Translations under genes and position numbers: made by a program
In this document: in pieces, positions 54,514 through 63,640 of the stretch
Numbering within the stretch: the stretch's first letter is position 1
Layout of the letters: every line of letters starts with the position of its first letter
Assembly (NCBI GenBank): GCA_015075645.1
Contig: JABTUF010000001.1
Location: 310,001-374,000, forward strand
Source: Burkholderiales bacterium
GTDB taxonomy: Bacteria; Pseudomonadota; Gammaproteobacteria; Burkholderiales; Casimicrobiaceae
Reading direction: 5' to 3'
DNA length: 64,000 bases
Notes under the pieces: model-generated
Told to the model about the DNA's origin: nothing
What the model saw: only the letters and a program-made list of their open reading frames with translations
Database searches by the model: none

Positions 54514-56028
54514 TCATCGGACGCGCGCCGTCGAACCGCGGAGTTCCGCGAGCACGCCGGCGAGCGAGGCGATGCCCGGCGCGATCCGATCGGTGGCGAT
54601 CGACGCGAACCCGAGGCGCGCGTACTGGTGCGGAGGACGGTCGCCGGCGAAGAAGACGTCGCCAGGCTCGATCAGCACGCCCACGCGTTCGGCGGCCATC
54701 GCGAGCGCGCGCGTGTCGACGTCGTCGGGAAACCGCAGCCAGCACGACGAAGCCCCGGAGGCCGTCGACACCGTGACGTCCGGGAGGTGCCGCGGGAGCG
54801 CCGCGCCGATCGCCGCGCCGCGCTCGGCGCAGGCCTGCCGCAGGCGCCGCAGATGCGCATCGTGGTAGCCCATCGCGAGGAAGAGGCCGGCGGAGCGCTC
54901 GTTGTTGGCCGCCGGATGGCGCAGCATCAGCCGGCGCAGCGCGCGCGCCTCGCGGACCAGGTCGCGATGCGCGACGATGTATCCGACCCGGATGCCCGGC
55001 GCGAGCGTCTTCGACAGGCTTCCGACGTAGACGACGCGCCCGCCGCGGTCGAGACTCTTGAGCGCGGGCAGCGCCCGGCCTTCCAACCCGATCTCGGTCT
55101 CGTAGTCGTCCTCGATCAGCACGCGATCGCGCGCAATCGCCCACGCGAGCAGCGCCTCGCGCCGCGCGAGCGGCATCGTGACGTTGGTCGGACACTGGTG
55201 CGAAGGAGTCAGCACGACGTACTCGCACGCGTCGAGCCCGGGCGAGAGCGCGAGCCCTGCGGCATCGAGCGGCAGCGCGACGACCGACGGCGTGCGCGCG
55301 GCCAGGATGTTCCGCGCGTCGGGATAGCCGGGGTCCTCGACACCGACGGTGGTGGCCGGGCCGACGAGCAGCGTGGCGAGCAGGAACAGCGCGTGCTGCG
55401 CGCCGACCGTCACCAGGATCTCGTCCGCGCTCGCGAACACGCCGCGCCGCGCGAGGAGCCGCGTCTGGATCTGTTCGATCAGGAGAGCGTCGTCGCCGTC
55501 GATCAGGTCGCCCGCCCAGCCGCGCGCCTCGGTGCCGGACAGCGCCTGGGTGCTGCATTCGCGCCAGCCCGGGATCGGCAGCATCGACGGATCGATCTGA
55601 CCGTAGAGAAATGGATAGGGGTAGCGTTGCCAGTTGCGTGGCTTGACGATGTTCCGCTGCCGCGCGGGGGTGGTCCGGAAGCGCCCGCCCCAGTGGACCT
55701 GCGACGCGGCGTCGGCCGCAGACGCAGGGAACGCCGCCGGAGCGCGCGCCGAAACGATCTCCGGATTGACGAAGTGGCCGCTGCGGTTGCGCGTGACGAG
55801 ATAGCCCTCGTCGACCAGGAGCTCGTAGGCGATCGCCACCGTGTTGCGCGCGACGCCGAGCTGCTGCGACAGCTCGCGCGTCGAGGGCAGCGCGACGCCC
55901 GACGGCAGGCGACCGTCGAGGATCGCCCCGGTCAGCATTTCCCGGATCTGCGCCTGCAGGCTCACCCGCCCCTCGAACGCGAGCGGCAGGAGCGCCCTCC
56001 ACATCGGCGGATCGTGACGGACGGTCAT
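54514..56028 (-). CDS. MocR-type (GntR/aminotransferase) regulator, TauR-like
   Basis: 504 residues. The N-terminal GntR winged helix (about 20-90) includes LPSGVALPSTRELSQQLGVA and TVAIAYELLVDEGYL. The C-terminal class I aminotransferase-like domain keeps the PLP lysine K340 in YVGSLSKTLAPGIRVGY and EDPGYPDARN, so it should bind PLP. MocR regulators sense an amino compound through PLP. It is divergent from an omega-aminotransferase and a TauABC-type transporter, the layout of TauR regulons. Direct repeats in the gap are a likely binding site. Confidence 0.88.
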   Translation of the reverse strand: MTVRHDPPMWRALLPLAFEGRVSLQAQIREMLTGAILDGRLPSGVALPSTRELSQQLGVARNTVAIAYELLVDEGYLVTRNRSGHFVNPEIVSARAPAAFPASAADAASQVHWGGRFRTTPARQRNIVKPRNWQRYPYPFLYGQIDPSMLPIPGWRECSTQALSGTEARGWAGDLIDGDDALLIEQIQTRLLARRGVFASADEILVTVGAQHALFLLATLLVGPATTVGVEDPGYPDARNILAARTPSVVALPLDAAGLALSPGLDACEYVVLTPSHQCPTNVTMPLARREALLAWAIARDRVLIEDDYETEIGLEGRALPALKSLDRGGRVVYVGSLSKTLAPGIRVGYIVAHRDLVREARALRRLMLRHPAANNERSAGLFLAMGYHDAHLRRLRQACAERGAAIGAALPRHLPDVTVSTASGASSCWLRFPDDVDTRALAMAAERVGVLIEPGDVFFAGDRPPHQYARLGFASIATDRIAPGIASLAGVLAELRGSTARVR

Positions 56029-56066
56029 GGTGTCCGAAGGCGTCCGGCACGGGGCGACCCGGCGGG

Positions 56067-56098
56067 CTGGCACCACAGGATGCGCCGATCTGGCTCCA
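56067..56098. promoter_or_regulatory. CTGG-type direct repeats in the MocR/aminotransferase gap
   Basis: CTGGCACCA (56067-56075) and CTGGCTCCA (56090-56098) are spaced 23 bases start to start, on one face of the helix. TauR and related MocR proteins bind direct repeats that begin CTGG. The repeats lie upstream of a TAGTAT -10 candidate (56130-56135) for the aminotransferase, an activator position. A GCTCCCGCGGGAGC palindrome sits between. Confidence 0.5.
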
Positions 56099-56185
56099 TC
56101 GAACCCCCTTCCCGGCTCCCGCGGGAGCGTAGTATTCCAAGGTTACCCGCCGCGCCGCCGCGCGGCCAGCCACCGGAGGAGTTCC

Positions 56186-57529
56186 ATGGGCCACGCCGAA
56201 TTCACGCTCACCGATCGGGTCGAGGCACGCCGCATCTCGCTCGACGAATACTGGATGCCGTTCACGCCGAACCGGGCCTTCAAGGCCGATCCGAAGATGA
56301 TCGTCCGCGGCGAGGGCATGTACTACTGGAGCGACCGCGGCGAGAAGCTGATCGACGCGTCGTCGGGCCTCTTCTGCTGCGCGGCGGGCCACGGGCGCAA
56401 GGAGATCGCGGAAGCGGTCGGACGCCAGTTGGCCGAGCTCGACTACTCGGCGCCGTTCATGCGCGGGCACCCGAAGCAGTTCGAGCTCGCGACCCGGATC
56501 GCCGAACTCACGCCCGGCGACCTCAACCGCATCTTCTTCGGCAACTCGGGTTCCGAGGCGGTCGAGAGCGCGATGAAGATCGCGCTCGCCTACCACCAGG
56601 CGCGCGGCCAGGGCGGGCGGACGATGTTCGTGTCGCGCGAGCGCGCCTACCACGGCGTCAACTTCGGCGGCGTCGCGCTGTCGGGGCTCGTCAACAACCG
56701 CCGCAAGTTCGGCCCCGGGCTGCCGGCCGCGGCGCACATGCGGCACACGCATCTGAAGGAAAATTTCTTCGTGCCGGGCGAGGGCGTACATGGCGCGGAA
56801 CTCGCCGACGATCTCCAGCGCATCGTCGATCTGTTCGGCGCCGAGAACATCGCGGCATGCTTCGTCGAGCCGATCGGCGGCTCGGCCGGCGCACTGGTCC
56901 CCCCGAAGGGGTACCTGAAGCGCCTGCGCGAGATCTGCGACCGGCACGGCATCCTGCTCGTGTTCGATGAGGTGATCACCGGGTTCGGGCGCACCGGCCA
57001 GACCTTCGCCGCGCAGAGCTTCGGCGTGACGCCGGACATGATCACGATGGCGAAGGCGATCACCAACGGCGCGCAGCCGATGGGCGCGGTCGCGGTGTCC
57101 GAACGGATCCACGACACGGTGATGGCGGCGGCGCCGGAAGGCGCGGTCGAACTCTTCCACGGCTACACCTACTCCGGCCATCCGGCCGCCTGCGCCGCGG
57201 GCATCGCGACGCTCGACATCTACAAGCGCGACGGGCTGTTCGAGCGCGGCCGTGCGCTGTCTCCCCACTTCCTCGACGCGCTGTTCTCGCTCAAGGACCT
57301 GCCGGTCGTGACCGACATCCGCGGCTACGGGATGCTCGGAGCGATCGACGTCGCGTCCGACGGCGCGCCGGGCAGGCGCGGTTACGTCTTCCAGAAGAGG
57401 CTGTTCGAGAACGGCCTGCACCTCAAGACGACCGGCGACACGGCGATCATCGCGCCGCCGCTGATCGCCGAGAAGGCGCACGTCGACACGATCGTCGAGA
57501 TCCTGCGCCGCACGCTCGCCACGCTCTAG
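56186..57529 (+). CDS. Omega-amino acid:pyruvate aminotransferase (class III; taurine or beta-alanine)
   Basis: 447 residues of the class III PLP fold, close in pattern to beta-alanine:pyruvate aminotransferase: LDEYWMPFTPNRAFKADP, SSGLFCCAAGHGRKEIAEAV, LVFDEVITGFGRTGQTFAA and the PLP lysine K290 (TMAKAITNGAQPMGAV). Such enzymes move the amino group of beta-alanine, taurine or other omega-amines to pyruvate, giving alanine. The TauABC-type transporter downstream and the MocR gene upstream favour taurine or hypotaurine. A GGAGGA precedes the ATG. Confidence 0.88.
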   Translation: MGHAEFTLTDRVEARRISLDEYWMPFTPNRAFKADPKMIVRGEGMYYWSDRGEKLIDASSGLFCCAAGHGRKEIAEAVGRQLAELDYSAPFMRGHPKQFELATRIAELTPGDLNRIFFGNSGSEAVESAMKIALAYHQARGQGGRTMFVSRERAYHGVNFGGVALSGLVNNRRKFGPGLPAAAHMRHTHLKENFFVPGEGVHGAELADDLQRIVDLFGAENIAACFVEPIGGSAGALVPPKGYLKRLREICDRHGILLVFDEVITGFGRTGQTFAAQSFGVTPDMITMAKAITNGAQPMGAVAVSERIHDTVMAAAPEGAVELFHGYTYSGHPAACAAGIATLDIYKRDGLFERGRALSPHFLDALFSLKDLPVVTDIRGYGMLGAIDVASDGAPGRRGYVFQKRLFENGLHLKTTGDTAIIAPPLIAEKAHVDTIVEILRRTLATL

Positions 57530-57559
57530 ACTTCGCCACCACCACCCACGGGGGATCGC

Positions 57560-58555
57560 ATGAAACGCTGGATCGTCGGATTGGCCATTGCGGCGGCTGC
57601 CGCCGCACCCGCCTTCGCGCAGAAGGAGGTCACGATCGCCTACCAGGACATGGTCGTGCCCTATCGCATCGCCCAGGAGGCGAAGGAGCTCGAGAAGGCG
57701 ACCGGTTACAAGATCAACTGGAAACAGTTCGGCGGCGGCGGCGAGGTCATCAAGGCGATGGCCTCGGGCGCGGTCCAGGTCGGCGAGATCGGATCGGCGG
57801 GCATCTCCGCGGCCGTGTCGCGCGGCGAGCCGCTGCAGCTCTTCTGGATCCTCGACGACATCGGCAGCGCCGAGGCGCTCGTCGTCCGGAACGGCTCGGG
57901 CATCAACAGCATCAAGGATCTTAAGGGCAAGAAGATCGCGATGCCGTTCAATTCGACGACGCACTTCCACACCATCGTCGCGTTGCAGCAGGCCGGCGTG
58001 AATCCCGCCGACGTGCAAATCCTCAACATGCGTCCGCCGGAAGTTCGCGCGGCATGGCAGCGCGGGGACATCGACGCGACGTTCATCTGGAATCCGGTGC
58101 TCTCGGAGGTCAAGAAGAACGGCAAGGTGATCCTGACGTCGGGCAAGATCTCGGCCGACACCGGCAAGGCGACGTTCGACGGATTCGTCGTGAACAAGGA
58201 CTGGGCGAAGGACCACAAGGATTTCCTCGTCAAGTTCGTGAAGATCCTCGCCGCCTCGGACGACCGCTACCAGAAGAACAAGGCCAAGTGGACGGCCGGT
58301 TCCGACGAGGTGAAGGCGGTGTCCAAGTGGTCGGGCGAGAAGCCGGAGAACGTGCCCGAGGCGATCGGCCTCTACCAGTTCCCGACCGCGCAGGAACAGG
58401 CGTCGAAGTGGCTGGGCGGCGGCAAGAACAGCATCGCCGCCAAAGCCCTGGCCGCCACCGCCGAGTTCCAGCACTCGCAGAAACAGATCGAGAAGACGCT
58501 TCCCGACTACTCGGTGGTGGTCAATCCGGCGTACGTCCAGGACGCGCTGAAGTAG
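57560..58555 (+). CDS. tauA: Taurine-type ABC transporter, periplasmic binding protein
   Basis: 331 residues. The signal peptide ends PAFA, then EVTIAYQDMVVPYRIAQEAK, IGSAGISAAVSRGEPLQLFW and DDIGSAEALVVRN, the TauA/SsuA-type pattern for sulfonate or taurine binding. A hairpin follows its stop, as often seen where a binding protein is made in excess. It starts 30 bases after the aminotransferase stop. Confidence 0.88.
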   Translation: MKRWIVGLAIAAAAAAPAFAQKEVTIAYQDMVVPYRIAQEAKELEKATGYKINWKQFGGGGEVIKAMASGAVQVGEIGSAGISAAVSRGEPLQLFWILDDIGSAEALVVRNGSGINSIKDLKGKKIAMPFNSTTHFHTIVALQQAGVNPADVQILNMRPPEVRAAWQRGDIDATFIWNPVLSEVKKNGKVILTSGKISADTGKATFDGFVVNKDWAKDHKDFLVKFVKILAASDDRYQKNKAKWTAGSDEVKAVSKWSGEKPENVPEAIGLYQFPTAQEQASKWLGGGKNSIAAKALAATAEFQHSQKQIEKTLPDYSVVVNPAYVQDALK

Positions 58556-58597
58556 CGACGTTCGGGACCGGTTTCGCCTGCCGGCATTCCCCCGCGC

Positions 58598-58624
58598 GGT
58601 GATCGTCGCCTTCCGGCGATCACC
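58598..58624 (+). terminator. Hairpin between tauA and tauB
   Basis: GGTGATCG and CGATCACC form an 8-bp stem 43 bases after the tauA stop, with inner and outer pairs extending it. No T-run follows. It may be a partial terminator or a 3'-end protector that lowers expression of tauB and tauC relative to tauA. A TATGAT at 58662-58667 could be a separate -10 for tauBC. Confidence 0.45.
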
Positions 58625-58723
58625 CGCGGAGGCGTTTCGCGTCCGCGCCGCGAGAATTCCGTATGATGGCGCCAGCCTGAACGCGGGCACGGTCCCGCTT
58701 TCGTCGCCGGCCGCCTTCGCTCG

Positions 58724-59521
58724 ATGAGCAAGCTCGAGATCCGCCACCTCTCCGTCCACTACGCCGGCCGCGGCGGGCAGACCACGCACGCGCTCGCCGA
58801 CGTCAACCTGAACCTCGACCCGGGCGACTTCGTCGTCGCGCTGGGCGCCTCCGGGTGCGGCAAGACGACGCTCCTGTCCTGCATCGCCGGGTTCATGGAC
58901 TATTCGTCGGGCGACATCCTGCTCGACGGCGCGCCGGTCCGCGGCCCGGGCGCCGATCGCGGCGTCGTGTTCCAGAAGCACGCGCTGATGCCCTGGCTCG
59001 ACGTCGTGAACAACGTAGAGTTCGGATTGCGCATGCGCGGCGTTCCGCGCGCGGAGCGGCGCAAGATCGCACTGGAGAAGCTGAAGCTCGTCGGCCTCGA
59101 GAAGTTCGCCGCCTATCCCATCTACCAGATCTCCGGCGGGATGCAGCAGCGCGTCGGCCTCGCCCGCGCGCTCGCGAGCGATCCCGAGGTGATGTTGATG
59201 GACGAGCCGCTCGGTGCGCTCGACGCGCTCACGCGCGAGCAGATCCAGGAACTGATCCTCGACCTGTGGTGGAAGACGCGCAAGATGTTCTTCTTCATCA
59301 CGCACAGCGTCGAGGAGGCGCTGTTCCTCGCGACCGAACTCATCGTGATGACGCCCTCGCCGGGCCGCATCGCCCACCGCTACGAGCTCGACTTCGGCCG
59401 GCGGTTCGTCGAGTGCCGCGATGCGCGGCAGGTGAAGTCCGATCCCGAGTTCATCCGGTTGCGCGAGGACGTGCTGCACCTGATTCACGCGGCCGCCCCG
59501 TCGGAACCCGCGGCGGCATGA
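58724..59521 (+). CDS. tauB: Taurine-type ABC transporter, ATPase
   Basis: 265 residues. Walker A is [10 protein letters not shown], the Q-loop is [20 protein letters not shown], the signature is [15 protein letters not shown] and Walker B is [12 protein letters not shown]. The MPW and ISGGMQQR forms are those of nitrate/sulfonate/taurine-family ATPases. Overlaps tauC by four bases. Confidence 0.92.
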   Translation: MSKLEIRHLSVHYAGRGGQTTHALADVNLNLDPGDFVVALGASGCGKTTLLSCIAGFMDYSSGDILLDGAPVRGPGADRGVVFQKHALMPWLDVVNNVEFGLRMRGVPRAERRKIALEKLKLVGLEKFAAYPIYQISGGMQQRVGLARALASDPEVMLMDEPLGALDALTREQIQELILDLWWKTRKMFFFITHSVEEALFLATELIVMTPSPGRIAHRYELDFGRRFVECRDARQVKSDPEFIRLREDVLHLIHAAAPSEPAAA

Positions 59522-60339
59522 GCACGCCCGGCGAAAAGGCCAAGGTCGTCGCCGGCTACAGCATTCCCGGCCAGGGATCGAGCACCACGATCTCGATCGT
59601 CACGGTCATCGCGCTCCTCGTGCTGTGGTGGGTCGCCACGCACTTTGGCTGGATCCGCGACCTGTTCCTGCCGACGCCGGAGAAAATCATCAAGAGCTTC
59701 GGCGACGCGTGGCGCGGCGACATCCAGGGCGGCAAGCCGCTGCCCGAACACTTCTGGGCGAGCCTGTGGCGCGTGTTCGCCGCGTTCGTGCTCGCGATCG
59801 TCACCGCGATCCCCGCGGGCATCGCGATGGGCGTCTCGCGCATCGCGCGCGGCGTGCTCGACCCCCCGATCGAGTTCTACCGTCCGCTGCCGCCGCTCGC
59901 CTACCTGCCGCTCATCGTCATCTGGTTCGGCATCGACGAACTGGCGAAGATCGTGCTGATCTACCTCGCCTGTTTCGCGCCGCTCGCCATGTCCGCACGC
60001 GCCGGCGTCAAGGGCGTGATGATCGAGCAGATCAACGCCGCGTACTCGATGGGCGCGTCGCGCTGGCAGGTGATCTGGCACGTCATCGTCCCCGGGGCGA
60101 TGCCGGAGATCTTCACCGGGATGCGCATCGCCATCGGGTTCGGCTGGACGACGCTCGTCGCCGCCGAAATGGTCGCCGCGACCGAGGGCTTGGGCCAGAT
60201 GGTGCTGAACGCGTCGAACTTCCTGCGCACCGACGTGGTGATCATGGGCATCGTCGTGATCGGCGTCGTCGCCTACCTGTTCGACCTGCTGATGCGCTAC
60301 GTCGAGCGCCTCGTCGTGCCGTGGAAAGGCAAGGCCTGA
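59518..60339 (+). CDS. tauC: Taurine-type ABC transporter, permease
   Basis: 273 residues with about six membrane spans and the EAA loop [38 protein letters not shown] and [20 protein letters not shown] fit the SsuC/TauC permeases. The start overlaps the tauB stop (ATGA). No terminator is obvious in the 184 bases before the phosphotransacylase gene, so that gene may be in the same transcript. Confidence 0.92.
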   Translation: MSTPGEKAKVVAGYSIPGQGSSTTISIVTVIALLVLWWVATHFGWIRDLFLPTPEKIIKSFGDAWRGDIQGGKPLPEHFWASLWRVFAAFVLAIVTAIPAGIAMGVSRIARGVLDPPIEFYRPLPPLAYLPLIVIWFGIDELAKIVLIYLACFAPLAMSARAGVKGVMIEQINAAYSMGASRWQVIWHVIVPGAMPEIFTGMRIAIGFGWTTLVAAEMVAATEGLGQMVLNASNFLRTDVVIMGIVVIGVVAYLFDLLMRYVERLVVPWKGKA

Positions 60340-60523
60340 CCCGGCGGCGCATGACGTCTGCCCGGGACGCGCTAGGCGTCCAGTCCCACGATGGACTCGC
60401 GTCGACTATTGCGGCGCAGCAATCGAGGTGTGGCCGAGACAGGACGCCGAACGACCGCCGCCGCACGCCATCCGTCGGCGCCCGTTGACGTCCGGGCACC
60501 GGATTGCGAGGCTCCGATTCACG

Positions 60524-61495
60524 ATGCCGAACCGGCCGCAACTCCAGAAGCTCGTCGAGCGCGCGCGGCGCCTGCCGCCGCTCTCGGCCGCGTTCGCCTT
60601 TCCCTGCGACGCCGACACGCTGCAACTCGCGCTCGCCGGCGCCTTCGCCGCCTTCGTCGCGCCGACGCTCGTCGGACCGCAGCAGCGCATCCGTGATGCG
60701 GCGCTGCGCGCCGGCATCGACATCTCGCGCCTGCCGATCGTCGACACGCCGGACGACGCGCAGGCCGCGGCGCGCAGGGCGGCGGAACTCGCGCGCGACG
60801 GGCGGGTCGATGCGATCGTCAGGGGCACGCTGGCCGACGGCGAACTGCTCGCACCAGTGGCCTCGCAAGAGGGCGGCCTGCGAACCGGCCGGCGGCTGTC
60901 GCACGCTACGCTCCTCGACGTCCCCGGACGCGACGAGGCGCTGATCGTCGCCGACGACCGGCTCAACGTCGCGCCCCCGCTCGCCGCGAAGCGCGACATC
61001 CTCGACAACACCGCAGCGTACGCCGTGGCACTCGGGTTCGCCCATCCCACCGTGGCGCTGCTGGCCGCCGTCGACGCTCCTTCCGCTTCGTTCTCGTCGA
61101 CGGTCGACGCGCTCGCCCTGAAGTCGATGTCGGCGAACGGCGCATTCCACGGTGCGCGCGTCGCGGGGCCCGTTACCCCCGACATCGCGCTCGCGCGTCC
61201 GACCTCCGCCGAATCGGACTCCGCGCCGTCGGCGACGCTCCTCGTCGCACCGTCGATGGAATCCGCCGTGATGGTCGTGCGGACGCTGGTCGGTGCCACC
61301 GGCGCGCTGGCCGCCGGCCTCGTGGTCGGCGCGCGCGTGCCGGTCGTCATCGCGGCGCGGCGCGAGAGCATGGAGAGCCGGATCGCCTCCTGCGTCCTCG
61401 CCTCGCTCGCTGCGCACGCGCTCCGTCCGCGGAGCGAGCACGAGGCGACGGCACGGGGTCCGCGCGACTTCGCCGCAGCCCGCGCGGCGGCGTAG
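60524..61495 (+). CDS. Phosphate acyltransferase of the Pta/Ptb family
   Basis: 323 residues of the phosphate acetyl/butyryltransferase fold: GGLRTGRRLSHATLLDVPGR, LIVADDRLNVAPPLAAKRDI, LDNTAAYAVALGF, and near the end AAGLVVGARVPVVIAARRES. The GRRLSHATLL and Asn-Val-Ala-Pro regions look like the Ptb-type subgroup that interconverts acyl-phosphate and acyl-CoA. In taurine catabolism Pta converts the acetyl phosphate made by sulfoacetaldehyde acetyltransferase, but that enzyme (Xsc) is not in the window. Convergent with the AsmA gene. Confidence 0.8.
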   Translation: MPNRPQLQKLVERARRLPPLSAAFAFPCDADTLQLALAGAFAAFVAPTLVGPQQRIRDAALRAGIDISRLPIVDTPDDAQAAARRAAELARDGRVDAIVRGTLADGELLAPVASQEGGLRTGRRLSHATLLDVPGRDEALIVADDRLNVAPPLAAKRDILDNTAAYAVALGFAHPTVALLAAVDAPSASFSSTVDALALKSMSANGAFHGARVAGPVTPDIALARPTSAESDSAPSATLLVAPSMESAVMVVRTLVGATGALAAGLVVGARVPVVIAARRESMESRIASCVLASLAAHALRPRSEHEATARGPRDFAAARAAA

Positions 61496-61590
61496 ACACC
61501 CGGTTCGACCGTTCCTCGGGCGCCCGGATCAGCGCATCGAAGCTGTTCGCGCGATGACCTGATCGCGGCGCGTTCGCGGTCCTGGCCATC

Positions 61591-61615
61591 GCGACCGCGG
61601 TCGAATGGCGGTCGC
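61591..61615. terminator. Hairpin between the phosphotransacylase and AsmA genes
   Basis: GCGACCGC and GCGGTCGC form a perfect 8-bp stem with a 9-base loop, just before the convergent AsmA stop at 61623. No T-tract. A plausible shared terminator. Confidence 0.4.
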
Positions 61616-61622
61616 GCGAGAC

Positions 61623-63626
61623 TCAGCGTCCGAACAGGCCCCGCAGCAGCGGCGCCAACGGATCGCCCGAAGACGCGCTCGGTTGCGCGTTCGCCGGCTG
61701 GCTCTTGCCGCCGGCGCGGGCCGTGGCGCAGGGCGACTTGTCCTCCCCCGCCTGCAGCAGCGGCGAGGCGAGGAGCGACCACCCGCCGGTGGCGACCGCG
61801 CCCCCCAGCGTCGCGGCGGCCTTCGCCGCGCCGAGCGTGTCGAGCTTGAACGACGGCCTGTCGATCGGGCCGGTGACGCGAATCACGTCCGCGAGTTCGA
61901 CCGACGGCATCGCCGCGATCTTGCGCGCGCGTGGGCGCACCAGGAGGTCGAGCGTCGCGCGCGCGAGGTCGATCGTGCCGGACGCCGACGCCGTGAGGCG
62001 CGAGGTCTCGACGGCGATCGTCCGGTCCGCGTGCGCGATGCCCTTGTCGACCGCGAGGCGCACGACGGCGCACTGGATGTCGGTGGAGGGATCGACGCGG
62101 CGAAACGGATTCACCGCGTCGAAGATGCGCGTCATCGCGCTGCCGCCGGCGTCGAGCGCGACGCCGCGCACGCGCATCGGTCCCGTCTCCGCCGCGATGC
62201 GTCCGCCGGCGCCGCCGAGGAACGCCGCGGTCGACCGTGCCGGTCCCTGCAGGTCGACGGCGAACGTCGTCGCGCCGCCGGACAGGTTCTTGCCCACCTC
62301 GAGACCCGGCGCCGCGCGCGCGAGTTCGATGCCGCGCCCGTCGACCACGAGCCGGGCGCGCCCGGTCGACGCATTGGCCTCCACGCGCCCGGTGACCTTG
62401 CCGCCGCCGAAATCGAGTCCGATCGGATGGGCGTCGAGCTTGCCTGCGCTGATCACGATCCGGCCACGCAGCGCGGTCGCCTCGAAGGCGCTCGGCAGCA
62501 CGAGCCGGTCGATCACGAAGTCGACGTCCGCATCGAGCTTCGACAACGGCGACAGCGGCGACGCGTCGCCGGTCGCCTGCGCCGGCGCACCGGAGCTCGA
62601 TGACGGCGCCGAGTCGCGCAGCTTCGGAACGTCGACGAGATCCGCATGCAGGCGACCGGAGAGCTTCGGCACCTTCGCCCTCGCGTCGAATTCGAGCGTG
62701 CCGTCGAAGCGCGAACCCGCGACGTCGCCCGCGAGGCCGTCGAGCGCGACCTTCCGCTCGCCTGCGTCGATCCGCGCGGCCACGCGCCCCTCTCTCGCGG
62801 CGAGGCCCGGCAGGCGGCGCGCGAGCCATTCGCTGCCCGCCGTCCAGCCCACCGACGAGTCGGCGGCGAACACCGGTCCGGAGCCGCGGTCCTCGATGCG
62901 TCCCTTCGCGGTCAGCGTGACTCCGCCGCCCGCGACACGGACGTCCAGGTCGAGCGGCATGCGATCGCGCGCGAACACCACCGGATCGCCGGTCGACGCG
63001 TCGATCGTCCAGCGCACGCCGTCGGCGTCGACCGTCCCCTTCCACGTGTAGCGCCCTTCGATGCCGGGCGCGATGTCGAGTCGCGGGATGGCGATGTTCG
63101 TGGCGTCCGCTCCGCGCGGTCGCCACGAAACTTTCGCGTCGACGACCGCGATGGCCCCCGAGAGCCTGAACGGCGCTCCCGGGCGCTTCGCCTCCTCGGC
63201 CGAGGGCGTCGGCGCGGGCCGATCCCCCTTCGGCGTGAACACCCAGTTGCCGCTGCCGTCGGCAAGCGTCTCGAGCGCCACGTCGACGCCGTCGAGTTCG
63301 AGCGACTCGACGACGATCTCGCGCGAGCGCAGGAGCGGCAGCAGCGCGACCGCGCCCTTCACCTCCCGGGCGCGGACGAGTTCTGGGCGCGATGCTCCGG
63401 GCGGATTCGAGAGCGAAACCTCCTCCGCGACCACGGCGAGCCGCGGCCAGACGGCGACCGACAGCGTCCGCGCGGTCATCTGCCGCCCGGTCAGCCGGCC
63501 CACCTCGGCCTCCGCGTAGCGGCGGATCGCGTCCATGTCGATCGTCGCGTACGCGACGAGGGCGGCCGCGACGACGAGCGCGACGAGCGCGAGAGCGGCG
63601 ATCGCGATCCAGCGCAGGGGCCGCAT
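61623..63626 (-). CDS. AsmA-family protein
   Basis: 667 residues. One N-terminal membrane span (about 4-27, IAIAALALVALVVAAALVAY) is followed by a long beta-rich periplasmic region with the AsmA pattern: IDMDAIRRYAEAEVGRLTGR, LAVVAEEVSLSNPPG, VESLELDGVDVALETL, and the C-terminal AsmA_2-like ATLDLLVRPRARKIAAMPSV with VTGPIDRPSFKLDTL. AsmA proteins are inner-membrane anchored, and some (TamB, YhdP) move phospholipids to the outer membrane. The decarboxylase-type gene stops 14 bases upstream, on the same strand. Confidence 0.88.
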   Translation of the reverse strand: MRPLRWIAIAALALVALVVAAALVAYATIDMDAIRRYAEAEVGRLTGRQMTARTLSVAVWPRLAVVAEEVSLSNPPGASRPELVRAREVKGAVALLPLLRSREIVVESLELDGVDVALETLADGSGNWVFTPKGDRPAPTPSAEEAKRPGAPFRLSGAIAVVDAKVSWRPRGADATNIAIPRLDIAPGIEGRYTWKGTVDADGVRWTIDASTGDPVVFARDRMPLDLDVRVAGGGVTLTAKGRIEDRGSGPVFAADSSVGWTAGSEWLARRLPGLAAREGRVAARIDAGERKVALDGLAGDVAGSRFDGTLEFDARAKVPKLSGRLHADLVDVPKLRDSAPSSSSGAPAQATGDASPLSPLSKLDADVDFVIDRLVLPSAFEATALRGRIVISAGKLDAHPIGLDFGGGKVTGRVEANASTGRARLVVDGRGIELARAAPGLEVGKNLSGGATTFAVDLQGPARSTAAFLGGAGGRIAAETGPMRVRGVALDAGGSAMTRIFDAVNPFRRVDPSTDIQCAVVRLAVDKGIAHADRTIAVETSRLTASASGTIDLARATLDLLVRPRARKIAAMPSVELADVIRVTGPIDRPSFKLDTLGAAKAAATLGGAVATGGWSLLASPLLQAGEDKSPCATARAGGKSQPANAQPSASSGDPLAPLLRGLFGR

Positions 63627-63640
63627 CGGCGTTCCCGGCG

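Noticed and set aside
54497..59488. Minus-strand open frame of about 1660 codons
   Set aside because: It runs antisense through tauB, tauA and the aminotransferase and out of frame through the MocR gene. Long stop-free antisense frames are expected at this GC content.
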